Source: Phormidesmis sp. RL_2_1 (GTDB taxonomy: Bacteria > Cyanobacteriota > Cyanobacteriia > Phormidesmidales > Phormidesmidaceae). From it: a DNA stretch of 40,413 nt. The DNA lies in contig JAAUPS010000016.1 in NCBI GenBank assembly GCA_012033015.1, forward strand, positions 1 through 40,413, written 5' to 3'. Within the stretch, counting starts at the first letter, position 1, and each line of letters starts with the position of its first letter. The translations under genes and the position numbers were made by a program. Positions 34,484-40,413 of the stretch are shown in pieces. The notes under the pieces are model-generated. The model was given only the letters and a program-made list of their open reading frames with translations. It searched no databases and was not told the origin of the DNA.

Positions 34484-34503
34484 AATAATCATTCTTATTT
34501 ATC
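34484..34503. promoter_or_regulatory. Fur-like box upstream of the fur paralogue
   Basis: AATAATCATTCTTATTTATC resembles the right part of the Fur consensus (ATAATCATTATC) with mismatches, 21-40 bp before the start codon. Confidence 0.5.
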
Positions 34504-34846
34504 TCCTCAAAAAAGGTCAATCTCTCTATGAACCTTAGCCAGCACAAACAGTGATAATTCTTGATAAATAAAATGGTTATAGTATTCTCTCACGCGCTGA
34601 AATGCTCTATAACTCTGCAAAATCAGTATACTTAGCCCGTATTAACCATAGAAATATTAGCATTAGTCATACCATTCCACCTAATCTTATAGATATTCAA
34701 TATCATTTAAAGTGGCTGGCACTACAGATGTAGTATTGGGAATATATTTTAATAGTGCGTTGTCACTAGCAGGCGCGCCACTTTTCACAAAAAATCCCTG
34801 CCTCAGCAAGGAACATTGCTACAGTCAGGGCCTTCTCATGCTGATT

Positions 34847-34888
34847 CAAGACAGATGCGTCAAGACAGATGATCCAAGACAGATGCCT
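34847..34888. repeat. Three tandem copies of a 14-bp unit
   Basis: CAAGACAGATGCGT, CAAGACAGATGATC and CAAGACAGATGCCT follow each other, with a further CAAG. They lie about 70 bp beyond the furA stop. Confidence 0.92.
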
Positions 34889-34942
34889 CAAGCGCAGGCT
34901 AACTTCAAGCCTGTGATGCGTAACATCAGGGTGCGGTTCCAC

Positions 34943-34972
34943 CTAAACAGGCAAAATCTAAACAGGCAAAAT
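34943..34972. repeat. 15-bp duplication carrying the furA stop codon
   Basis: CTAAACAGGCAAAAT occurs twice head to tail. In the furA frame each copy reads I-L-P-V-stop, so a second in-frame TAG (34943-34945) follows the true one by 15 bp. Confidence 0.93.
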
Positions 34973-35412
34973 CGACCGTTGGCAGGCAGGGCAAACAGCG
35001 TGAATCGAAAGCTGACAATCGAGTAACTGATAGCCAGATTTTCTGCCGTTTTGGCACCTACTTTTAAAACGGAATCATTTTTGAATTCAATCGTCTTATT
35101 GCAGCGCACACAGATCAAATGGTGATGATGATGGGGCGAGGGCTGATTAATTTCGTAGCGTTTTTGATCTTCGGCAAGCTCCAATTCTCGCAAAATGCCC
35201 ATGCGGGCCATGAGCTTGAGGTTGCGATAGATCGTAGAAAGGCCGATAGGCTCGCCGCGATCTCTGAGCATTTCACACAGATCCTCAGCGCTGAGATGCC
35301 TGCCTTCCGGCAAATTTTGAAATGTTTTGAGGATAGTTTCACGCTGGGGGGTCATACGCCAACCGCGCTCATGTAACTCTGCCTTTAAGGCTGACGGCGT
35401 GTAGGCGACCAT
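34958..35412 (-). CDS. furA: Ferric uptake regulator FurA (one frameshift)
   Basis: Joined across one lost base the protein has ~151 residues, the usual FurA length. Blocks match cyanobacterial FurA: LKAELHERGWRMTPQRETIL, HLSAEDLCEML, GLSTIYRNLKLMARMGILRE, HHHHHLICVRCNKTIEF. The break is in a run of four T at 35039-35042 (A-run in the gene): after GAKTAE the frame should continue KSGYQLLDCQLSIHAVCPAC and end at TAG 34958. The unshifted reading gives a long, Phe-rich, unrelated tail. Fur binds Fe(II) and represses iron uptake genes; Anabaena FurA is reported to be essential. That makes a true knock-out unlikely and a sequence error the better explanation. Confidence 0.9.
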
Positions 35413-35450
35413 GACTGTTGTCCCTCGCGATGTTACGTAATCAATAAGGT

Positions 35451-35474
35451 TTAGCTAATGAGAATGATAGCTAA
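35451..35474. promoter_or_regulatory. Inverted repeat with Fur-like core at the furA promoter
   Basis: TTAGCTA and TAGCTAA are perfect 7-bp arms 10 bases apart. The spacer and edges read AATGAGAATGATA, close to a Fur box. It lies 39-62 bp before the furA start codon, which fits autoregulation. Confidence 0.5.
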
Positions 35475-35641
35475 TCTGAGGGGCATTTGCAACAGTCATC
35501 GCTTATTGAGAAATATATCTAAGAAGTATTTATGCTTTGTTACGTGGTGTTTGGCAGATGATTTTGCGAGCGAAAAGTTTACTTTGAGACTGATAGCAGT
35601 TTGCGGATGCATACTCTGTGAGAAGGCAGCGCCTTCGCAGA

Positions 35642-35722
35642 TAGCTTCTGTCGAGTGAGTGAGGACAATAGTCATTTTCCTCAAGAGGCTACGCCAACGC
35701 TAGAAGCCTTGACTAGCAACGG
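35642..35722 (-). repeat. Dispersed ~80-bp repeat, copy C (inverted)
   Basis: Its complement matches 37439-37518 at about 90% by hand alignment, with one gap. Shared blocks include CTTCTAGCGTTGGCGTAGCC and TGACTATTGTCCTCACTCAC. It is the left member of an inverted pair around 35969-37256. Confidence 0.88.
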
Positions 35723-35968
35723 GCCAAGTGACAAACGCTATAGCTTGGAGGATTTCTGACTCAGTTAATAAGAGTACATTGCAACTAGAGCATCTATAGA
35801 TCTGTCTAAATAGTCTTGATTGACAAGGCCTAAATTAAGATTAAATCCTTTGTATCCCGCTCTTTTGAATAGATTTAAATTGTTTCGTGACGGCCCAATT
35901 TAGATGTCTCTCGTGAGATATTTCTAGTATCATTAGTGAGAGTATTTCCCGATTAGGGCGGTAATTTG

Positions 35969-36397
35969 ATGGACGGTTCCAATTTTTCGCCATCTCGCTG
36001 GGATCACTGGCTATTGGTTGGCTGCTTTCTGCTTTTGGGGCCTTGGAGTGTTTGGCTGTCGTGTCAGTGGAAGCGTCAGTCTAGGTTGCTGCTGCAGCGG
36101 GAAAAGCTATTGCGCCAGCACTGGCCCATACAGCGCTGGCCTACGGAGCACGGGCCTACGGAGCGATCTATGGGATCACAGGCGATGGCAAGACCTTCTA
36201 TGGCACTGCATCAGATGAGAGCTGATCAGAGACGGTTGTATGGGTTGCCAATTTATGGATATGCGCCAGCCCATGAAGAAATCTATGAAGAAATCTATGA
36301 ACAAGCCGCTGAAGCCGCTGATGAAGCTCAGAATACATCCTTTGCTAAGACGCCTGTCAGCCTTCAGCAATTTCAGAGGTCTCGGAAAAAGAGATAG
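35969..36397 (+). CDS. Small membrane-anchored protein upstream of TonB-like gene
   Basis: The protein has 142 residues from ATG 35969, with AGGG upstream. One N-terminal membrane segment (WLLVGCFLLLGPWSVWLSC) is followed by a basic, Arg/Gln-rich helix and a short repeat (EEIYEEIYEQ, AAEAADEA). The second half overlaps the next frame by 158 bp. No family is recognised. A single N-terminal anchor with a charged helix could serve as a partner of the TonB-like protein. Alternatively the two frames may be one gene split by an indel, but the shift needed (+1) is opposite to the other breaks here and I see no clear join. Confidence 0.5.
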   Translation: MDGSNFSPSRWDHWLLVGCFLLLGPWSVWLSCQWKRQSRLLLQREKLLRQHWPIQRWPTEHGPTERSMGSQAMARPSMALHQMRADQRRLYGLPIYGYAPAHEEIYEEIYEQAAEAADEAQNTSFAKTPVSLQQFQRSRKKR

Positions 36398-37256
36398 TCG
36401 AAATGACTCTCTTGAGCGTGCCTCTGGGCAGACAGTGGGATCTGGTAAACAGTCGCGTCAGCTTTTTGCAGGGCTTGTGCTGCTTTCGCTCGTTGTGCAT
36501 AGCCTCGTTTTGAAGCTGCCTTGGCCGCTGCCGCTGTCCTCGGACACCCTAGATCCAGCGGCTGACTTATGGGATGTAGCACCACCGCCTGGTATTGCGA
36601 TCGCACCCCTGCCTCCTCAAATCACGACTCAGGTCTCTCCTGCGGCAGCCCTCTCACCACAGCAGCCACGAGCATTTCCCTTGCTAGCCACTGGCCGACC
36701 GGCTCAGAGCGCTCAACCGTCTATGGCACCTTTAGGCGTGCAGCCGTCAACCCAGCGGGCTGAACCGGCTCAAATATCTCAAAGCCATGAACCTATCCCG
36801 GCCCATTCACAACAGCAACCCGTGGTAGAGCCAACCGGTACAGCAGCATCTGCTCCTACGCCATCACCCACTGCTCCTACGACCCCAGATGATACGACCC
36901 CAGATGATACGACCCCAGAAGCCGGTAAGGTTGTTCGTTTAGGCGATGATTTCCCTCATTTACAAGCCGCCCAATCGGGGTGCTACGGGTTAGAGCATTG
37001 TCACCGCATCGACAGTGGCGGCCGCTATCGCACAGCCGCCAAACAACTGCAAAATCAGATGATTGACCAAGGCTATCAGGTGAAGGAACGAGACGATGTG
37101 GATGAACCCGGTCATCTCGTTTTTGAAGTCATTACCCCCAACGAACCAGAAGCAATCTACTATCTCAACGTTTTTTCTGATAGTGCAGGCAGCACAGTAT
37201 ATGTGCTCACGACCGATATTGTGAGCCTAGGAGAATTGCAGCAACTCCGTAGTTAG
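36240..37256 (+). CDS. TonB-like protein with cyanobacterial C-terminal domain
   Basis: Up to 338 residues; the start could be any of several ATG codons from 36240, all in the overlap with the previous frame. A membrane segment at about residues 75-95 (FAGLVLLSLVVHSLVLKLPW) carries S-x3-H, the TonB signature that contacts ExbB/ExbD. A Pro/Gln/Thr-rich spacer with two PDDTT repeats then spans ~130 residues, as in TonB. The final ~110 residues (QSGCYGLEHCHRI, YRTAAKQLQNQMIDQGYQVK, AIYYLNVFSD) do not match the canonical TonB end and contain a C-x5-C. Its place between furA and futB suggests iron uptake across the outer membrane, but that is inference. Confidence 0.6.
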   Translation: MGCQFMDMRQPMKKSMKKSMNKPLKPLMKLRIHPLLRRLSAFSNFRGLGKRDSRNDSLERASGQTVGSGKQSRQLFAGLVLLSLVVHSLVLKLPWPLPLSSDTLDPAADLWDVAPPPGIAIAPLPPQITTQVSPAAALSPQQPRAFPLLATGRPAQSAQPSMAPLGVQPSTQRAEPAQISQSHEPIPAHSQQQPVVEPTGTAASAPTPSPTAPTTPDDTTPDDTTPEAGKVVRLGDDFPHLQAAQSGCYGLEHCHRIDSGGRYRTAAKQLQNQMIDQGYQVKERDDVDEPGHLVFEVITPNEPEAIYYLNVFSDSAGSTVYVLTTDIVSLGELQQLRS

Positions 37257-37343
37257 GCGTTTGCTCACCCACTGAGGGCTAGCCATCGACTAAATGCGGT
37301 CCGCCCTGACTGTGACCTAGACTAATGTGACCTAGACTAATAT

Positions 37344-37373
37344 GACAAAGTAAGGATGCATTCTTACTTTGTC
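37344..37373. terminator. 11-bp hairpin downstream of the TonB-like gene
   Basis: GACAAAGTAAG (37344-37354) pairs with CTTACTTTGTC (37363-37373) around GATGCATT. It lies 87 bp beyond the stop and no T-run follows. A 15-bp duplication (TGTGACCTAGACTAA) precedes it. Confidence 0.5.
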
Positions 37374-37411
37374 TTGGTGAGCATTCCTTACCGCCGTACG
37401 ACGACGCAGGG

Positions 37412-37520
37412 TCTCACCGCTGCCAGTCGAGTTAGCCGTTGCTCGTCAGGGCTTCTAGCGTTGGCGTAGCCTCTCCGAGGAGAATGACTATTGTCCTCAC
37501 TCACTCGACCAAAGCTATAG
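37412..37520 (+). repeat. Dispersed ~80-bp repeat, copy B
   Basis: It matches copy C (complement) at about 90% over 37439-37518 and copy A more loosely. TCTCACCGCTG at its left is also in copy A. Its middle has a small palindrome (TCTCC/GGAGA) that is only partly kept in the other copies. Confidence 0.88.
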
Positions 37521-37604
37521 AAGGATCAGTCGCAAACTGTTTTTATGATGAAACGTGACAAACGCTATGGCGATTACCTTGGCTTATGGATAACCCGATA
37601 AAAC

Positions 37605-39317
37605 ATGCCGCGCCTACGCCCTTTTTTGGAGTCTTTTCTGCCCTTGTCTAAGCTGCGGTTTGCCAAGTTTGTCGCTGTGCGCGTGCCCAATGGCTGGGCT
37701 ATGGCAACGTGGATTGTGGTTGCTTTTGTGTTTTTGCCTGTGCTTGTTGTCGCCGGTAGTATCTTTGCCGATGCGGGTGCCATTTGGGCGCACTTGGCGG
37801 ATACCGTTTTGGCGACCTATGTGACGAACTCTCTGATTTTAATGGTGGGTGTGGCTGTCGGGGTGCTGGTGATTGGCGTTGGCACTGCTTGGCTGGTGAC
37901 GATGTGCCAATTTGTCGGGGTGCGTATTTTCGAGTGGGCGTTGCTGTTGCCGTTAGCGGCACCGGCTTATTTGTTGGCCTATACCTATACCGATTGGCTG
38001 GAATATTTTGGCCCTGTGCAAACCCATTTGCGATGGCTGTTTGGGTGGGAAAGTGCGACAGACTATTGGTTCCCCAATGTGCGATCGCTAGGCGGGGCGA
38101 TCGCCATGTTTACCCTTACCCTGTATCCCTATGTGTACATGCTCGCTAGAGTCGCCTTTTTAGAACAGTCCGTATGTGCTTTAGAAGCTAGTCGTGCTTT
38201 GGGCTGTGGCCCTTGGCGCAGCTTTACAACAGTGGCTGTCCCCCTAGCGCGCCCTGCGATTATTGCCGGACTTTCGCTCGCTTTGATGGAGACGCTGAAT
38301 GACTTGGGCACGGTGCAGTATTTCAGCGTAGCGACCTTTACGACGGGCATTTACCGCACTTGGTTCGGCATGGGAGAACGGGTGGCAGCGGCGCAGCTTT
38401 CGGCCATGCTGATGCTGTTTATTTTGGTGCTGATTTGGCTAGAGCGCTGGTCACGGCGACAGGCCAAATACTATCAAGCGAACAATAGTGTGCAGGCACC
38501 GACGGTCTATCGACTAAACTTTGGTCGAGGTCTATTGGCCTTTGTAGCTTGTCTGTTGCCCATTAGCTTGGGGCTGTTGGTGCCGGGTGGATTATTGGTG
38601 CGGATGGTCACAGCAAATGGGGGTGAGGTTTGGGGTAATCGCTTTGGCGAATTGTCGAGCAACAGCCTAATACTGGCTGGCATTACTGGTGCGATCGCAC
38701 TCTTGCTTTCTCTAATTTTGGCCTATGGGCAAAGGCTCAATAACAGTCTTTCCGTTCGCTTAGGGGTGAGGCTAGCGGCCATGGGCTATGGCATTCCTGG
38801 GGCGGTGATTGCCGTCGGCATTTTAATTCCGATCACACGATTAGACAATATCGTTGCTAACGGGGTGATTGCTCTTTCTGGTCGTTCGCCAGGACTGTTA
38901 CTGAGCGGCACCATCACCGCCTTAGTATTTGCCTATTTAGTCAGATTTTTAGCCGTTGCCCTCGGTTCGGTCGAATCTGGGCTGGCTAAAATTCGCCCCA
39001 ATCTAGACGATGCTGCGCGAAGCTTAGGCTACACGCCCACCCAAACCTTGGTGAAAATTCATACGCCGCTGATGACCAGCAGCCTGCTGACCGCCGTCAT
39101 GCTGGTTTTTGTCGATGTGATGAAAGAGCTGCCTGCTACTTTGGTGATGCGGCCCTTTAACTTCGATACCTTGGCTGTTCGGGTTTATCAATATGCTTCG
39201 GATGAGCGCTTAGTAGAAGCTGCTGCACCGGCGCTAACGATCTTAATCGTCGGTTTGCTGCCGGTGATTGGCCTCAGTTGGCAAATTACCAAAAGTCGGC
39301 AGAGCCGCCGCCCCTAA
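37605..39317 (+). CDS. futB: Iron(III) ABC transporter permease FutB
   Basis: The 570-residue inner-membrane protein is made of two fused permease halves, each with about six membrane segments, as in FutB/FbpB/CysTW-type ferric iron permeases. Coupling motifs are visible in both halves: ASRALGCGPWRSFTTVAVPL (first) and DAARSLGYTPTQTLVKIHTP (second). The ELPATLVMRPFNFDTLAVRV block near the end is diagnostic of the Fut/Fbp group. It forms the channel for FutA-delivered iron. The ATP-binding partner FutC is not in this window. The start ATG 37605 lacks a clear ribosome-binding site. Confidence 0.93.
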   Translation: MPRLRPFLESFLPLSKLRFAKFVAVRVPNGWAMATWIVVAFVFLPVLVVAGSIFADAGAIWAHLADTVLATYVTNSLILMVGVAVGVLVIGVGTAWLVTMCQFVGVRIFEWALLLPLAAPAYLLAYTYTDWLEYFGPVQTHLRWLFGWESATDYWFPNVRSLGGAIAMFTLTLYPYVYMLARVAFLEQSVCALEASRALGCGPWRSFTTVAVPLARPAIIAGLSLALMETLNDLGTVQYFSVATFTTGIYRTWFGMGERVAAAQLSAMLMLFILVLIWLERWSRRQAKYYQANNSVQAPTVYRLNFGRGLLAFVACLLPISLGLLVPGGLLVRMVTANGGEVWGNRFGELSSNSLILAGITGAIALLLSLILAYGQRLNNSLSVRLGVRLAAMGYGIPGAVIAVGILIPITRLDNIVANGVIALSGRSPGLLLSGTITALVFAYLVRFLAVALGSVESGLAKIRPNLDDAARSLGYTPTQTLVKIHTPLMTSSLLTAVMLVFVDVMKELPATLVMRPFNFDTLAVRVYQYASDERLVEAAAPALTILIVGLLPVIGLSWQITKSRQSRRP

Positions 39318-39394
39318 AGTTGCACCTGAGCAGCAAACGGCAAGGCAAACGGCAAGACAAATGCCGGGGTAATTTTTGGTGTAAATTTTAAGGC

Positions 39395-40413
39395 ATGTCT
39401 AAACGTTTCAAGGCCAAGTCCTCTTCGGCAAACTCCCCTTCGGTAGCGCAGCCTCCTGCGCGCCAGCAACCGTTGCACCCTTTAAAAGATCCACTGCTGT
39501 GGCTGCAGGCTTTTTGGAAATTTTCTAGACCCCATACCATTATTGGTACGACGTTGAGTGTGCTCGCACTGCTGGCGATCGCGCTGGCCAGTCTCTTTGC
39601 CCGTCAGGCCAGTAGTCCTGTTTTCCCCCATACTTTAGGGGGGGCACTGCCGGAGCCGCTTACCTGGGGGCATATCATCGCCGCCTGGTTAGTAGCCTGG
39701 ATTGCTTGCCTCTGCGGCAATGTTTATATCGTTGGGCTCAACCAAGTCGAAGATATTGCCATTGATCGGATCAACAAACCCCATCTGCCGATTGCCTCGG
39801 GTGAATTTACTAAAGCCCATGCACAAAAGCTGGTGTGGCTAACGGGCGTAAGTGCGATCGCACTTGCTGTCATCTCTCAAAACACCTACCTCATGCTGAC
39901 CATCGGCTCAAGCTTACTGATCGGCACCGCCTATTCGCTGCCGCCCATTCGGCTAAAGCGCCATCCATTTTGGGCTTCGGTATGCATTTTGGTGGTACGC
40001 GGTGCGATTGTGAATTTAGGGCTATATTTATACTTCGTGACGCAGTTGGGCCTCAGCCCAAATGTGCCTGCGCGGGTGTGGGCGCTGACCTTGTTTGTGC
40101 TGGTGTTCAGCTTTGTGATTGCAATCTTTAAAGATATTCCCGATATTGAAGGCGATCGTCAGTTCAACATCTCCACCTATACTTTGCGGCTCGGTCGCAA
40201 AAAAGTCTTTCAGCTCGCCCGCTGGGTACTGACCGTCTGCTATGGCGGGCTCATCCTGACAGCGCCATTTTTACCCGGCGTTCAGCCTCTCTTTTGATGG
40301 CAGCGCAGGGCCTTGGCATTCTCTCCTTTTGGTGGCTCAGTCGCCGCGTTGATCTAGATCCATCACCGATTCAAAAGATATTTCCTACCCTGACTTTACC
40401 AATTTATTTGGAA
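39395..40413 (+). CDS. hpt: Homogentisate prenyltransferase, partial (frameshift, runs off window)
   Basis: About 340 residues are visible. This UbiA-family membrane enzyme attaches phytyl diphosphate to homogentisate, the first committed step to tocopherol. FWKFSRPHTIIGTTLSVLAL is the family opening. The first Asp motif is NQVEDIAIDRINKPHLPIAS and the second is KDIPDIEGDRQFNISTYTLR. A base is lost in T4 at 40292-40295: after GVQP the frame should continue LFLMAAQGLGILSFWWLSRR and stays open to the last base. The hydrophilic N-terminus (SSANSPSVAQPPARQQ) is longer than needed. Another aromatic prenyltransferase is possible but less likely. Confidence 0.85.

Larger units (their letters stand above)
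34464..34957. other. Intergenic region between the two fur genes
   Basis: AT-rich and gene-free apart from the Fur-like box and, near the furA end, tandem repeats. An open frame at 34712-35026 (plus) is antisense to furA and built from repeats, so it is not called. Confidence 0.6.
35413..35968. other. Divergent region between furA and the TonB-like pair
   Basis: It contains the inverted repeat near furA and copy C of the dispersed repeat (35642-35722), followed by AGTGACAAACGCTATAGC. A near-identical GTGACAAACGCTATGGC stands at 37556-37572 just before futB. The remainder is AT-rich and no gene is seen. Confidence 0.6.
37257..37604. other. Intergenic region between the TonB-like gene and futB
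   Basis: The region holds the hairpin, copy B of the dispersed repeat, and GTGACAAACGCTATGGC at 37556-37572. No further signal is recognised. Confidence 0.6.

Noticed and set aside
34712-35026. 104-codon gene on the plus strand
   Set aside because: It runs antisense into the frameshifted end of furA and through tandem repeats.
36240-36397. Single gene split by a frameshift across the 35969 and 36240 frames
   Set aside because: Joining would need a +1 shift, opposite to nearly all other breaks, and both frames look plausible through the overlap; left as two genes.
1-40413. tRNA or rRNA genes
   Set aside because: No T-loop GGTTCGAATCC-like sequence with a matching acceptor stem was seen on either strand.

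Overview
The window is cyanobacterial chromosome. The octamer GCGATCGC (HIP1) recurs about thirty times on both strands. The genes also point that way: nrtABCD with an NrtC that carries an NrtA-like tail, mntCAB, futA/futB, a FurA-type regulator, a cyanobacterial Dps, homogentisate prenyltransferase, and cyanobacterial families such as DUF2973, DUF2605 and TIGR02450. The gene mix suggests a Leptolyngbya-like lineage, but genus cannot be fixed from sequence alone. No tRNA, rRNA or CRISPR array was seen.

Layout. 1-1666 (-) is the start of a surface protein with an inverse-autotransporter-like barrel, cut by the window edge. 2005-7221 (-) is a run of housekeeping and poorly known genes: M48 protease, two YbjQ-family proteins, a dienelactone-hydrolase lipoprotein, a class I glutamine amidotransferase, DUF2973, DUF2605 and a Trp-rich TIGR02450 protein. 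7405-11745 (+) is a four-gene ABC export operon of the Gld type (ATPase, permease, GldG-like protein, DUF4340). 11738-15300 holds a zinc-ribbon membrane protein, a TMEM14 protein, a DUF815 ATPase and an aldo/keto reductase. 15361-20955 (-) is the nitrate transporter nrtABCD. 21734-23245 (-) is ilvA. 23464-26374 (+) is the manganese transporter mntCAB, followed by bioA. 27866-31172 holds a small conserved protein, Dps, a [2Fe-2S] protein with a Fur-like box, and an alpha/beta hydrolase lacking its nucleophile. 31453-32579 is a degenerate IS630-family insertion. 32703-39317 is an iron locus: futA, two Fur-family regulators, a TonB-like gene pair and the permease futB. The window ends inside homogentisate prenyltransferase.

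Three patterns cut across the genes. (1) Nine genes, including likely important ones such as furA, nrtC and mntA, are broken by indels of one or two bases, nearly all single-base losses in short homopolymers. This looks like uncorrected sequencing indels more than decay, so I annotate each as one gene and mark the break. (2) Short tandem repeats of 12-15 bp are everywhere. They are 12 or 15 bp inside genes and often 13-14 bp between genes. Several sit on gene ends, so that in-frame stop codons are repeated every 15 bp. (3) An ~80-bp dispersed repeat occurs three times. Two copies, in opposite orientation, bracket the TonB-like gene pair.

Together the window is rich in metal and nitrogen acquisition. 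Fur-like boxes lie before futA, both fur genes and the [2Fe-2S] gene, and an NtcA-type palindrome lies upstream of nrtA. All functions are inferred from motifs and remembered family features; no database search was run.
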